Source of the DNA: Callipepla californica brunnescens
Lineage: Eukaryota; Chordata; Aves; Galliformes; Odontophoridae
Length of the DNA: 64,000 nt
Reading direction: 5' to 3'
Assembly: GCA_023055505.1 (NCBI GenBank)
Contig: JALIRH010000001.1
Location: 14,197,967 to 14,261,966, forward strand
The notes below the pieces were generated by a model that was not told the DNA's origin, did no database searches, and saw only the letters and a list, made by a program, of their open reading frames with translations. Made by a program: the position numbers and the translations under genes. Of this stretch, positions 37,878-51,033 are shown piece by piece (position 1 is the stretch's first letter; each line of letters starts with the position of its first letter).

Positions 37878-39401
37878 GTAAGTCTTATCAGCATCAGGGA
37901 AGATCAGAACTTTCCGTTTGGGTTTTGATTAATCAAATATATTATGAAATCTTTGCCTTGTCTGATTTTTGAGAGAGTCTATTTTTGATATTAATATGTC
38001 TCTGCAGATTAGATACAGATCAGTTGTTTCACGAAAATAATTCTCTTATCTTTTTTTTCTTGCACAAAAAATTATGTTTTTTAAAATAAAAAACCATCAG
38101 ATAAATATTTAAACACAGATTTCCTTCATGAGTGTGTCTCTTCCATGCTATTTCACTTACAAGTCTTTGCGCAAATGTGACGCTTTGAAATGTAGGACGT
38201 TTAAGAGTCTCTAACTTTTGAAACAATCACTGGAGGCCTGAAGACTGCTTCCTGGGAGGAGACAGCCTGTAGTATTTCATTCAGCTTCTTTATAGCTGTG
38301 TGTTAGAAGCCTAGGTGTTAAACCACGAATCTCATCCTATTAACCCAGTCATATAACCTTGAGCTACCCAGCCTTCCTGATGACAACACACAGTGCCTCT
38401 CTCATGTATATCAGTCGTGGTGTTACCTTTATATCAGTTACAATTAGTGTTCGAAAATACAATAAGCAGACAAATATGCCTAGTTTGATTCAAAAGCATC
38501 CGCAGTAAGTTTTCCTATGTTAAAATAGTAATGTCATCTCTCCCAGTGTATTAGGGGGTTCATCAGTACTTACATTATAATCCTCTTTCATCCCCTTGGA
38601 TAGTTCTAAAGAACTTCTTTGTTAATTTTATTAAAGGGGAGAAAACATGTTTTAATGTTAGAAGTGTGAATATCAAGAATGACTGTCAAAAACAGTGGTC
38701 TCAAGTACTTTTCTGCTTTCTGTTCATGACAGCTCAGGAATTTTTTGTGTTTTTTTTTTTATAATAAAAATACACACAAATGATCCATTATATAAAAACG
38801 GACATTCAGGATTATTTAATATTGTAACTTGAAGAACAAAGTTTTTCTCTTCAGAATAAAACAGGGTTACTACACGAGTGCAACCTTTTCAAACAGAATG
38901 GTAAAGATCTTTGCCAGGCAGGCAAGAAGTGCTATCCTGTCAGCCGCTAAGCAGTCTGAAGTCCATCTGAAGCTGGTTGGAAGGGACCCAGCACCTTCCA
39001 GGATCGAGTCCATAATGCATAAGTGCACCAGTTACTTTGATACCAGTGACCTTAAGTGTTTTGGTCTATGGCGTCAATGATCCATGAACTCAAACAGATT
39101 TACTGTACACAAGTGACAGGAACAGTTTAAGAACAAGTCAGGCAGCAGTGTCAGCCTTCACTTTGACTCTCTGTTCACAGAATATACCTCAAGCCCTGTG
39201 TTTACCTGGGTATTATTAGTTCTGTGTTGATCTGTCCTCTCTCCTTTTTTTCTGTATGTCATGTAGTTTTGTAAAACTTCTCAGCAAGTCATAACTTCTG
39301 AACAAATGATCAATAGCATAGTAAGTAAAATAACAGTACTGACAGGTTTACAAAGTCACCATTACACCCTCTCTACATGAATATGTACAAGTACATTTTG
39401 G
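37878..39401. other. Non-coding sequence, no gene
   Basis: T and A runs at 38750-38762 and around 38045-38095. The plus frame at 38829-39080 overlaps the CR1-like scrap at 38974. No gene is supported. Confidence 0.5.
38974..39013 (-). mobile_element. Possible decayed CR1 scrap
   Basis: GGTTGGAAGGGACC (38974-38987) is the core of the CR1 3' end in antisense, and GGATCGAGTCCA (39001-39012) could match the next CR1 block at about the right distance. The flanks do not continue the match, and the terminal ATTCTATGA-type repeat is missing, so this may be coincidence. Confidence 0.3.
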
Positions 39402-40004
39402 ATGTACATGTGGCCTGAGGCTTCTGGAGCAGCTGTGTGCAATGAGTGCATACAGAGGAGATTAGGAACCTGGGGAGAGCAGCTGGATGCCCCAGTTCTT
39501 GGTCTGCAAGCCTGGCATATGGCAGAAAAAGCATCTGACATCCTACTATCTTCTTGTGCTATGTTGTTCTTTTTCATGTTCTGCCTTTTGAAATTTGCCT
39601 CTTTTCTTTTTTATTATTCTCACTCTTCAAAAACAGTACATGACAGCCATTTTCATTGCCTTTCTGTGAGCAGTTTCCTTTGCAAACAGGTTTTTTGTTG
39701 CTTTGCTCCAGCCATATTAAGGTCACTTTTCCCTCACTGGGGACATGGGAGTGATATAAGTACACTTTCACACTTGCTCCTAAAAGGTAGTATGCACTCT
39801 GCACTAGGCTTTATCCCATGCTCCCAAAGGGATGCTGCAGGGGAACAACTCAGTGTAAATGTGTATGGACTCCTCCACACTCCATTTCCGAGCCTCTTAT
39901 CACTATCTGGCTTTTTCTCACTCCCTCCCATACGCTTAAATACTACCCATATGTGCACACACACACATGCACATGGAGACATGCAGTGCCATGTAAATGA
40001 GTGA
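39402..40004 (+). other. 200-codon open frame, probably chance
   Basis: This is the longest open frame in the window. The translation has a phenylalanine-rich stretch from a T-rich tract (39565-39615) and a His/Thr-rich end from the CACACA run at 39957-39966. I see no signal for splicing or a promoter. A 143-codon frame runs antisense over part of it (39734-40165). No domain is recognised, and I would not annotate it as a gene. Confidence 0.12.
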
Positions 40005-41444
40005 ACTGTCTGGATATAAATGGCTGCTTTTTGAGAATTTTTGAAGATATTGTTAATAGCATCCAGTGTACATCTTATAAATTCGTGCATGCTCATTTTC
40101 TGTATGCGGACAAAGAGGCAGATAATTTTGTGAGATGGAGTTGACAGACAGATAAACAGCTCCAATTTAAAAATACATAAGATGATGAATAAAGTTTCAG
40201 AAATGAACCATAGTTTATCTTGTTAATTCTTACTGTGTCTGAGTAGAGATGAAAGGAGCAGTGCCAGAATTCAAGGATATGATAAATAAGAAAGAGCAAA
40301 ATGACAACCAAAGGCCCTGGTGACCAGAAAACAAGCTACAGTTTGTCCCCCAGAGAGAGACAGTGATGGGTTGAACTTGCCATTAGAGGGAAGATTAAGT
40401 GTCCTTGGTTCCTCAGTTAGTTAATTATACACTCAAATCTTCCCAGTATAGCACATAAGCCAGGCATTTTGCTTTTGAATATCTGTATACTGACTACTTG
40501 GATTGCTTATTGGTTATTTCTCTTGACAACTCAAACCTGAACATTAAATCCCATTGGCAACAACTATCTGTCAAGAGCAGAAAAAAAATAAGATTTGTGT
40601 ATTTAGTTTTCATTATAGAAGTGCTTGTAGTTGAAAAAATATGTACCTGTCAAGTTTTCGACATCTCGCTGGGGATGCAAGCAATGCTGTTGTGATTTCA
40701 AAACCTGGCTGACAAATTCACGTTCCAGTAGTAGAGACAAATCAAGGTTTTTCCTTTTTTTTCTTTTCTTTTTTTTTTTCCTTTTTGCTTTTTTCACCGC
40801 TTTGACAGTCATACATAACAATTTGAGACCTAAGTGGCACTTTGATGCACTATTCCATTATTAAGTGGTATAGTCACTATAGAATAGATGACGGGCCTGT
40901 ACTCAAGGCATTGTGAATTAAACAGCTTTCAACAATAGGGGAAATTGAATGGCCTAAAGAATTCTGAAACATAAAAAAATAATGATTAAAATGTGTTTCA
41001 GAATCAGCAAGGCATATAATTTAAAATAATGTCAGGTACTGAAATTCAAACTAAAGAAAACAAAGTATATTTTAGAAGAATCTTTAAAGTTAAGAGGAAA
41101 CATTAAATAATTAGCAAACATCACTAAACCCACAATTACTAATTATAAATATGACTCTGATGAACCTTGGAAAACTAGTGTGACATAAAAATCCTACCTA
41201 AAATTTAAGATATGAAGACAGAAAGACGTTTTATTTTATTTTATTTTTTTAATGCGACAGCACTTTGACAGTATATTAATTGACTAGTTTTGTACTGGCA
41301 TTTCCTTGTGCCTAAAGGTAGAGTTTTAAACTAAAGTAACATTGACTTAAAGTACTTAAATTAATTCTTTTGTCAATAACTTTACAGCTAATCAATATAC
41401 CTGGAATTAAACAACAGTTTTTTGGCTAGAAGGCATGTTAATCC
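40005..41444. other. AT-rich non-coding sequence, no gene
   Basis: A long pyrimidine tract lies at about 40748-40795 (T with scattered C), which produces a lysine-rich minus frame (40603-40821) and a phenylalanine-rich plus frame (40631-40864), both low-complexity artefacts. TTTTA units repeat at about 41230-41248. No gene. Confidence 0.55.
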
Positions 41445-41485
41445 CTGCTCTCTCTCTCTTCTTCTTTTTTTTTTTTTTTTTACAG
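41445..41485 (+). repeat. CT/T polypyrimidine tract ending in TACAG
   Basis: CTCTCTCTCT runs into an uninterrupted T-run and ends TACAG at 41485, giving a textbook 3' splice-site shape. The following sequence is open for about 29 codons in the first frame and meets a GTAAGTAG donor-like site near 41682. The peptide is not recognised. The tract is best described as a CT/T microsatellite that happens to mimic an acceptor. Confidence 0.6.
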
Positions 41486-42179
41486 TTCCTTTTTCATTCA
41501 GCCACTCCCAATAAACTCATTTCCCTGTTTGAAGCAAAAATTCTTATATACCAAACAGCCCACAGTGACAAATAGAATGAGGAAGGCCAATGGTCTCCAA
41601 CGTGACTTCTTTTACAAAGAAAATAAAAATTCAAAAGCTATGTTGATAACAATTCATGCTATATTTTCAGTTAATAAAATGTAAGTAGATATTTTTTCCT
41701 ATTAAGATAAAAAACAAAAATGTAATACTTGTTATACCCCAGAGCATAATTGGTCATATATTATCTTTTGTTTTTAAGATTATTAAAGGCTAAGAAATTA
41801 CTTTTCAAACATTGATCCAGTGAGATTACTAGGAAAAAAGGCGACCAAGCAATGAAAATTCTATTAATCCACAAAGTTCTAAAATATTTGCTACAATACT
41901 TATCTCTCTGCAGTTCTGACAACTATATCAAACTGATCTCTATCTCCGAATAGGATGTGGATTACAATTTCTGTGCTTAGTACTCCAAATCTTTTTCTTT
42001 CTTTATTCTGCACTAGAAAGACAAAATTGAATTATTCCTTTATCCTTTTCAACTGGTAATCCTTCAAAGCATGTAAAGCCACATTAAGAATGTAGTGTAC
42101 TTTATAAGATGGCATAGGATATGGCTCATATCTGCAGTCAAAAAATATAAAACAAAACAAACCTTCTGATTTGGATAGG
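41486..42179. other. AT-rich non-coding sequence, no gene
   Basis: No gene or repeat. AATAAA-type hexamers occur but mean little in such AT-rich DNA. Confidence 0.55.
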
Positions 42180-43640
42180 ATATGCTAAAAGATTAAGCTG
42201 ATTTGAGCGAGTTACTGAAAAGATTTCATCAACATCCCACTTCTTCGTTCCAAGGCACTAAGGGAGCAAAGAAGAAATGTAATTATGAGAAATAAAATAA
42301 GGATTTTCTTAGTTACAATTCCTGTCCCTTCACTGATTGCAGTAAATTATAAATTATGCAGTCAATGTAGGCCAACAAAAGAAGACATCTTCAAATCTCA
42401 GTCAAAGGTAATTACTTAAGTCGGCTGAATGTTCCCTTTTCATAGAGTGTGATCTCTCTTTGACAGCTCACACTGACAGATGACCTTCTCAGCGACGTTC
42501 TTATCCTTCGGATCATGAGCAGTGTGCCTCTCTCCCTGAATATCTCTATATATTTGTGACACTAAGCTTTCAAATACAGCTATTGACAAATCAGAACATC
42601 AGTCTAAGTGCTGGTCTTCCTATCACTCACAATAAAGTAGCTATCACTTGTGGTGTTGTAGAGCAAGCACATCTCTGAAAAATGAGTTCTCACCAAGTGC
42701 TAATTTGACACAGCTCGCTTGCCTTCCCATAATTGCTCTGTCATTGTCAGTTGGCAGTTCGGGCTCATTCCTGGAAGCTGTGCCGTACAATTGGATACAA
42801 TTACTCCCATTTACCACCACTATTATGCCACTGATGTTGCCCAGTCCGCATATTGACATGCCTCATTAAACCTGGATGCAGGCCATTAATGAACATTGTT
42901 AGCATTTCTCTTAAACTTTTTGCCTCTAATAAACAGTCAGTGTTCCATGAAGGAGCACTGCCATCCTTGTGATATGATATTTATTATCTTATGGGGGAAG
43001 GGGACTCTGCAAATGGAAACTATCCAGATGCTGTGAGAAAGATATATGGCTAGATCAGCAGAGAATAGCCCCGATCAGGAGGACCTTTTCCATCAGGGGC
43101 ATCCTACCATTAACCAAGTGACCTCTCCCATCCAAAAGAAGACAGGAAGGATAAACACGATAACCTCCACATGGCCCAGTCGCTGCAGGTTTCTCAAGGT
43201 TGCCCTGGCTCCCGTTGTTCCCTTCGGCCCCCTCCTACCCCCAGGTGGTGCTGCGGGACACGGCAAAGAGCATTTTGCCCTGGGTCCTCAATCCATTATG
43301 TCCAGCCGCTCCAACGTGCATTTTTATTCAGAGATAATTATGTGTTGATCAGAGAAGTCAGCGGCTGTCACCCATATGGCAGGCACACCTGCAGTGTGAC
43401 ATAGGTGGTAACGATGGCATGCTCCTGAGCTGTCATGACAGGGACAGGGACTTTATTATGTATATGTCACCATTTCTCTTAGGGAAATTATCCTTTTCCG
43501 CACAATGACAATAATGAACCTTACAACACTTTCATAAACCCTGTTTCCAGGCCCTTTCCTTGACCTTCATTAAAACTCTGCCTAGTAAATTCAGTGCTTT
43601 ATGAACAAAATCCAGACTCTCCAAGCAAATGTAAGTGAGC
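42180..43640. promoter_or_regulatory. Strongest candidate developmental enhancer cluster
   Basis: About 1.4 kb of dense motifs with no transposon. Homeodomain cores include TAATTG (42730-42735), CAATTG (42788-42793), CAATTAC (42798-42804), ATTAAT (42885-42890) and TAATTA (43335-43340). A SOX-type CATTGTT lies at 42894-42900 and an E-box CATATG at 43373-43378. CTGTCATGACAG at 43430-43441 is a perfect palindrome of two opposed TGACAG (MEIS/TGIF) half-sites. At least nine CpGs fall between 43180 and 43415, the most CpG-rich part of the window, though too few for an island. Open frames (42644-42869, 43046-43404) have no recognisable domains. Regulatory role inferred; conservation untested. Confidence 0.45.
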
Positions 43641-46578
43641 TTTTGGAGTTTCTTTTAAAAGGCCTTACACCACATGGCTACCTGGACAGTCAGCAACCCT
43701 GCAGAGCACATCCCACTCTTCCAGCAGGACAACAGCCACATGTAGACTAGGACAAGGATGAGCTAGCTTTCAAGTGCTGGAAATCTGGCTGGGTTTTAGA
43801 GTGTTTTACACTGAAAATCAGGCTTGTGGGAGAAGTTTTCTGGTTTTGAGTGATAAAAATAACCCTTTTGTCCAATATAACAAAGGGCCAGTTATTTTTT
43901 TCTCTCACTTGTTTTTTGCTTTATTCTTTACACATTTCCTTCTACGGTTTGCTTGATAGCACAACAAAATATCTCTGTGGACTAAAACTGAAGAACAGAC
44001 AGAAAGGCATCTTATATCCAGAGAGAAGGAAGAGAAAAGGATGTGAGCTTATGCTGCTATTCTCAGGCATTCACAGAAGTTGTGTTTGAGTATCAAAAGG
44101 GGTAACTAGAAACTCCTATAATAATGCCTATTATTTGCATGTTCTGGTGTCATTTTACTTTTTTTTTATTTCTTTCTCTTTTTTTAATGTGAGCCATTCT
44201 AATTAAAACATTATCAATTTAAAAATAAAGATTGAGGCACTGAAAAAATATAAGGTATTCAAATACAAGATTCTGTCGGTCTTTTTAAAATCTAGCTTCT
44301 CTTTTTAAAAGCCTCAAAACTTGACACTTATTCAACTTGCTTTTTTTTTCATATGGATTTTAGTATGTGAGTGCATGTGTGTAATATGCCTGCTTGCTGT
44401 GGTTGTGCTTAACACATTTCCCACATTTTGATATACACTAATATACTTTCTACAGCATTATTTCAGTGGCAATAGAGTAAAAGTAACTTCTTGCAAGTGA
44501 GTGCTCTGTCTATAGAGAATTGAGGGACCAGAGGATTTAGCTTTAAATTTACATTTCAACTTTAAATGTTTTTTACAGAATTTGCTAGCAGAAAAATTGT
44601 AAAATTTGGGACAGTTGCAAACTTATGAACTTTCATAGTCCCTTTTAAATGTAAATATTGTACTGTTGAAAGTGCTTGTGGGACATATATATGAATTCTG
44701 GAATAGCATGTCCTTTGTTTCAGCTGTGGTCTAAATAACTTTATAGACTCCAGAAATACACCCGAAATGTCTGAAAACTATATCTGAATAAGCCCATTTT
44801 TACACTTAGTTGCTTATTGTTTTGTTCATACTGGTTTGAATATTTTTCTCTACGGTGACCTCAAATTACTTTGAAAAATAATAATGCTAAAATATGAATT
44901 TGAGGTTCTCAGCTATATTTCAAATGAGTCATATTTTATTTAATAAATTGAGCATCAGAATTACAAACAATAATCTAATGGTGCTTATTTTAAAAGCTGA
45001 GACATGGCCCTCACGAGGGCCCTAAACTTTCTCCTAGTATCCTGGTCAAAATTTTAAGACTGTAGATGTATTGCATTCCCACTGGAGATGGTAAGCAGGC
45101 AACTGAAAATTTATTAAAAAATAGGTCATCCAAAAAATAATTACCAGAACTGAATCTGCTTAGAATATTGAAGTTAACTGTTTTGGGAAACAAAAATAGA
45201 CATGTTAAACAAGAGCATTCAAATCTCTCTTTGCATCCACAAAAAGCATCACAAACAGCCTAATGCTGCCTGCCAGTGGACTGTTTTTTCTTATACTGCC
45301 CAAAAAATATACATAAATGTCAACTGAATAAATACAGCTCTCTGGTCTTCCATTCAAATACAAATGGAACCCCACACAATTCCCAAGATCTAATTAGACT
45401 GCAGAACAAAACAATATGATATGATTTTCATGTTAGGTTGATGTTGTACATAGCTTCTTGAGGATCTCAGATGTGGTTATGATATTAAAAATAGGCAGTG
45501 AAAAAATAATACTCCACAGCTTTTTAAAAAATATTTCGGGAGAGACAGAATATTTGCTACTAGGGAGGTGAAAGTTTTTGTCCGGTGTTGTAATTCTGCC
45601 TTTTCTGAATCTGGACATTGTCTTCCTGTCATTAGGGAAGAAAGAAAGAACTAGATAGAGTAAGATAGAACGAAAACAAAAAATGAATTATGTAGCGTAT
45701 TTTTTTTCTTCCTATTTAAATAGGAAAGTATGACATGAGAAGAACCACATGGGTTACTTAGTCCCATTTGCTATATTACAGACCAGAACACAAATTACCT
45801 AAGAAATCTTGTGCATTCACTTTTCTTTGCACCACTCTCATCTCTCAACTAAGTACAGATGAGATGGTGAGTGAAGAAACAATCAGAGCTTCAGAATATC
45901 AAGGGAAAGAAAAAAAAAAAAGGAATGAAGGAAACTATTCCTACTTTGGGTTTCTGCAGCAGTAAGGAATTTGTTGCAAGGTCCTTTGTAGTAAATCCAC
46001 GTGAGAAAATGCTGGATATACATTTTGAAGTACTTTCTGTTCAATGACATTACCAAGATAGCTTAAATTCCACAACTGATGAAGTCTTACATTCATCAGC
46101 TTCTATGTGTCTATGCATTATGCAGTAGAAGATGCTGATGAATTGAAGAAAAAAATAAAAAGGAAAATAGGCCTGTAATTCATTTCTAAAGTTTTTTATG
46201 TATATACATATATATTATTGTTACCCTTCTTACTGTTTTTCTCTTTTTTTTTTTTTTTAATAAAGGAAAGAATTATTGACAGTGTCATGGTATTTATGAA
46301 GACTTCCATGCAGACCCTGTATTTAAGGTTTCCTCTGATATCAGTGGCAGCTCCAGGCAGTCTAATCTTACAGAATAAGATAAGTGATGGGGTGGCTAAG
46401 AATGAGTATTGCAAATATAGTCTTTAAACTAGTGCTGATTTATCTTACTGGCAATAAAACACAGAAAATTGTTACAACTATGCATTCCAGTGTCAGGGAG
46501 AGCAGAACAGGATAGGCTATCATACTGTTGAGGTATTTCCAATGCAAAGCAGCATTAGAAACAAAAATAATCCAGAAA
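43641..46578. other. AT-rich non-coding sequence, no gene
   Basis: No gene or recognisable transposon. T-runs occur near 44158-44168, 44340-44349 and 46244-46258, and an A-run near 45909-45920. Several AAAT-rich stretches are present. Open frames (43774-44089, 45011-45193, 45433-45618, 45768-45965, 46196-46427) are short and unremarkable. Confidence 0.55.
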
Positions 46579-46819
46579 CACAGAATCGCGGGATGGTTGA
46601 GGTTGGAAGGGACCTCTGGGTTCATCTGGGTTCTTGCTCAAGCAGAGAAACTCAGAACAGCTTGCTGTCCAGGGGGCTTCTTTTTGTGCTATTCTCCCAA
46701 GGAAGGAGACTTCACAACTTCCCTAGAAAATCTGTGTCAGCACTTAGTCATCCACATAGGAATAGAATATTTGCTGAAGTTTAGACAGAACATATCAGTA
46801 TCCATTTGGGCTCAATAGT
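46579..46819 (-). mobile_element. CR1 LINE 3' end, antisense (5'-truncated)
   Basis: On the plus strand the copy begins ACAGAATCGCGGGATGGTTG, the reversed CR1 tail. It continues GAGGTTGGAAGGGACCTCTG, then CTTGCTCAAGCAGAG, GGAAGGAGACTTCACAACTT, AGTTTAGACAGAACAT and ATTTGGGCTCAATAG, all CR1 3' blocks in the expected antisense order. The element therefore lies on the minus strand, with its truncated 5' end near 46819. Divergence is moderate. Two plus frames through it (46528-46818, 46542-46784) are antisense shadows. Confidence 0.9.
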
Positions 46820-46833
46820 CAAGATCCTAATTG

Positions 46834-46869
46834 AAAAATAAATAAATAAATAAATAAAAATAAAATAAA
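46834..46869 (+). repeat. (AAAT)n microsatellite
   Basis: AAAT/AATA units run for about 36 bases, interrupted near the end. It sits 15 bp beyond the truncated end of the antisense CR1. Confidence 0.95.
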
Positions 46870-49800
46870 GAGTTTACCAGGCTTCCTAAACTGATTCAGT
46901 GCAGGATTGTTTTGTTGGAGGCATGACGTGATCATGAAATGGAGCCCCGTATAGGTGTTCTTGAGGCATGAAAGATTTGGATAACAACATGCAGTATTTC
47001 ACATATTCACATAGGAAAATGTGGAATATTAGTCTCATTTCCATCTTCATGCTGCATGCAGGTTCTCAAGATTTATGTGCCTACAGTCATCCTGCAAATA
47101 GCCAAAGCTGGCTCAGATCTAGCCAGCACCAAACATCATTGCTCCACTTTCCCAGTCTTCTGACCTCCCTGTGACAGGAGGGTGAGAGGGTCTGTACACA
47201 CCAGGAAGACAGTGTCTCCCCTGTGCATGAAGCTCACTGCAGTTGCAATGCCTAAGGTGGTGAAATAAAGCTGTATGGACTCCATGTGAATCCCCCTTTT
47301 CAAATCACTGTTCTTCAGTCTCACTTCTAGTGCCTGGATAAATGTTGTTGTATAGTCTCCTTCTCCAGTCAAAAAAATCCCAAAGTAGTTTAGTTTTAAT
47401 GACATGGCAATCTGATCTACATGGTGCTTTACTGTCTTGAATTATTTCACCAGATAGTTTTCATACATAAATATATATGTGTATATATTTGCATGAAGAA
47501 TTAGAAGTCTGACTTATTAGTGTATTTTATGAATTTTCATGTCTACAATTTAGCTTATTCGTGTTTTTTTTTCATACAGAGTTCAGAATACTTTTAACAA
47601 ACCTACAGTTGTATTGTAATAACATATTGTTTTGCAATAAACAGCTGTGACCATAACTCATAGCTATTTAAAACACCCAACCTAAAGAAATTTTCTTGTG
47701 CATTTATGTTCCCAAGAAAAATATTTTTCACAAAAATTAGCAATAATATTGTGTTATTTATTGCATATGTGCTGTTATACTCGAGCACACAGTACCCTCT
47801 GGATATGTTACAAATTAAATGAACTCTGCTGAAGCAAAAATAAAAAAGCAAATGGAGATACTTGGAGCCTGAAGCTATGAGATGTTCATCAGCAGTCTGA
47901 GTCAACAGTTTCCAACTTAACTTTCAGAAGCATAGTGTCCTCCTAGGTGAACGTATCCTGCTGATATTAAACAGAGCTCCTATTCATGACCAAAATAACT
48001 GCACAGTGCAATGAAGTTTCTGTTGTATTTGGATTTCAAGGCAGGAATGTTGCTATCTGATAATAAATACAACAGAAGTTCTTTGTTTCTGCAGAGATTG
48101 CAAATTATGAAGGGCTCTGTTAACAATCTGCTCAGTATTATTGTTTAGAGACTTAAAATGTACATTGACTAGTCTTTAATGGCTTCTGTATTTACATTTC
48201 CCTGCTGAGATTCATTTAGTTGGCAACGTTGAAGGCGTTTGTGCCTGATGTTGCATGATTTTTGTTTTCCTGAAACATATCTCTCTGGTCAATTTTTGGG
48301 AAACAAGTACTTGTTGTCCGAGGCTGTAAGTCACTTGAACAAAACATTCTCTTTACATCAGCCATCAGATTTTCACCATATCCAGACAGTACCTGGTGGA
48401 GGATGCTAGTTCTGGCTTTCCATCAGTCTAACAGCCCTAAATGTTTTTCATTTACCGCAGTTTTAAACCTATTTTCTCTGTACTTAATGTGAAGACTTTT
48501 ATGATGTATGGCAGAAAATGTAAGTAAGCAAAATTTACTTGCAAAAACTGTCAATAAGTCTGTTATTCCTGCAAATGATAAAATTATTCTAATGAATAGA
48601 GTCTCCATTTTTTGTGTGGATGGCATCGTACAGCATGGATAAGATTCCCCATTTTATGTCTTCTGCGTCATAAGACTTCCAAATCATAATAATTTGTGTA
48701 GATGGCAATTTAAGAATACCACCTAAACTCCTGGCCTCTGCTGGGAACTGTAGGACTTCGACTGTACTTGTGCCATGCCTGACAGCTCCATGGACATATT
48801 TCAGCTATGTATATTGTCAGATACCTATCCAGAATTCATTAACATCTGTGCTAGCCACCAAACATCCATTCAGAAACAGTGGAAAGAAACAGGTACTTTT
48901 AAGAATACAAACTATTGTCCTGTTACAGATGACTAATCTAGGGCAGCAAAACAGTTGCACTGGTAATCTTACATTCCTTTGACTCCATTGAGAGAGGTTT
49001 GGTTGACTTTTGCTAATAGCCTCCTGAAAGGATTTGCTGTTACTGAGAATATCTTCACGATAGCCAGCACTCTTGTTACCAAAAATCTTGGTTTATGTCA
49101 GTTCATGTCCACCTTTCAAGATGTCAAAATGATGGTGATAATACTGATAATAAGCCTAACTTCTGTGCAGTTAATAATCAGAGCATATTCCAAAATTTAA
49201 TAACTACCACAGCACCTTTCTGAGACAGAATACTATGTATGAATAATTATTTCAGTTTTTCTGCTAAATCACTAGTGAGTGCAAGGGAATATAGCACATT
49301 CCATTAATTTTTGCAAACGTGATATCTGCCAAAGTGTCTGGGTTTTTCTTGAGCATTGATCTGTAGCAGGAAGAGAAAGAATTTCTTCTTGTCTAGCTCA
49401 CCAAAAGCTACTACTAAATTTCATAATAATAGTCTTACTGTAAATGAAAGTTTCATAACCGTACACTTGTAAGCAGGGAATGACTTGTGGTTTCATTTGA
49501 CTAATCAGACAACTGAGATGTCATATAAGGTCTCAGAATTTGGAACAGCTCCTAAATTTCTTGTATGATAGACTAAAATGTAAACTACTTTTCACTGCTT
49601 TTCAAAAACATCTGCCAATTACATGTGTTTGACTAAGCTGTCTTTAAGTAGTTTCAAACTTAGATCAGCATTCCTCTTGTGGGGTAGAAATTTTAGCACC
49701 TCCTTGCTATCTTCTGAACAGCTGCAAATGGCAGAACAAATGTACATTGTTTCCTCCTCTGGAGAGCAATCTGCCTGATGCATGATAGCTCACGTCTGCT

Positions 49801-50740
49801 ACTTCTCTGACTCTGCTGGCCAAAATCTATACCAAGGGTTAGAAGAGCTTATTTTCACATCCTATTGACAAGAAAGAAAGGTATTCACACTGAAACCATA
49901 TCATAATTTGAACATGTGGAGAGATAGAACAAGTCCTTCTTGGTAGCTTTGGTTCTTGAATCTCAGTGATTTGTTTGTTTTTAAGACATTTTAGTCTTGT
50001 TTGGGTTATGATCTATGTGTGGGTGTGATACTCCTACTCAAGACATCCCTTTTGCCTGTAGAAGTTACCAGGCAGTTCTTTCACCACTACACTGAATCTG
50101 CCTCAACTATGTCTCTAGTGCATATAACCATTCAATCTTTTTCAATTGTCAAATTTATCAGATTAAAGCTGCTTCTTTTATGTCTCACAGCACCTAATGC
50201 ATCTAAACTGTCAAACGTCAAACTTCTCTGGTCTAGGCTGTATATCAGGCATTTATTTTCTTCTATTAAAGTACATGGCAATGAGTGTGATTTTCCAAAA
50301 TATTATGAACCTTACCAAGTGTTGATGGCATGCTCTCATAGTGCTTAATTTGAAGTGGTTCTTTTTTTCAGTTTGGATTATTCAGTCCAACGCTTGTGAT
50401 ACCACGAGTGTGTAGTGCTGTGCCTCAAGATAGGAGCTGTGTTATTACAATAATTCTCATACATATTTTGCCATGGTATCATCATAGCCCTAAGAGCTTA
50501 TGAATGAAGAATTCTCTCTTTATGGAACAGCTAGAAAGATAAAGGTGGGTGGTGGTGGAGTTTTTGGATGTTTCTATAACACAGGTACAGAAGTAAAGAT
50601 GAAGTTGATGAAGTGAAATTTCCCTTTCCTTCTCCTTAAATTATTTTCATTAATGCGCACAATAAAATATATTTTTCACAGATAATCTTCCACTTAAAAA
50701 ATGCTTCAGGTTTCTAGGTGCCAGGTTTGGGGCACTTCAC
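46870..50740. other. Non-coding sequence, no gene
   Basis: No gene is supported. The part at 48180-48350 has scattered CpGs (CAACGTTGAAGGCGTTTG, TCCGAGG) and could be a weak regulatory element. AT-rich TATATATGTGTATATA lies near 47470-47486. Open frames up to 115 codons (50001-50348, plus) show no recognisable domain. Confidence 0.5.
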
Positions 50741-50985
50741 GCCAGAGAGAGTTTTAAAATGGAGTCTTATGGAGAGTGATTAGTTAACATCTTTTTAATG
50801 ATGAGTTAATGAGCAGTAAAAGCACTGTAATTCCAGTACGTACAGAATCTTGTATCTAAAGGCACAGGTTCAGTGAGAGCCATTCTATGACCTTTGAGGT
50901 GCCAGTAAAGGTTGGGTTCAGCGCAGGCAATGTCCAATCAGTCTTTCAAGGTTAACTACACATGCCAGGCTAGAAAATGAAACAA
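50741..50985. promoter_or_regulatory. Candidate regulatory block (HNF1/homeodomain-type cores)
   Basis: Within about 40 bp lie AGTTAAC (GTTAAC at 50783-50788), TTTTTAATGATG (about 50792-50803) and GTTAATGAG (50805-50813), three closely spaced TAAT/TTAA cores resembling HNF1 or homeodomain sites. CCAGTACGTACAG follows, and an ATCC..CCAATCAG motif lies near 50932-50940. No repeat or coding signal. Inferred. Confidence 0.28.
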
Positions 50986-51033
50986 TTACTAACAAATTTT
51001 ATGGGTACATTCTGTCTATTTGAAAAGGCAATC

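Noticed and set aside
39402..40004. 200-codon ORF, the longest in the window
   Set aside because: The translation is dominated by T-rich and CA-rich low-complexity parts, no domain is visible, and a 143-codon frame runs antisense over part of it. Chance is the simplest reading.
40603..40864. Lysine-rich minus ORF and phenylalanine-rich plus ORF
   Set aside because: Both translate the same pyrimidine/purine tract at 40748-40795.
43046..43404. Overlapping 100- and 77-codon ORFs in the CpG-rich block
   Set aside because: Two frames open over the same GC-richer DNA point to composition; the motif content fits regulation better than coding.
46528..46818. 96- and 80-codon plus-strand ORFs
   Set aside because: They read the antisense strand of a CR1 tail; no protein is expected.
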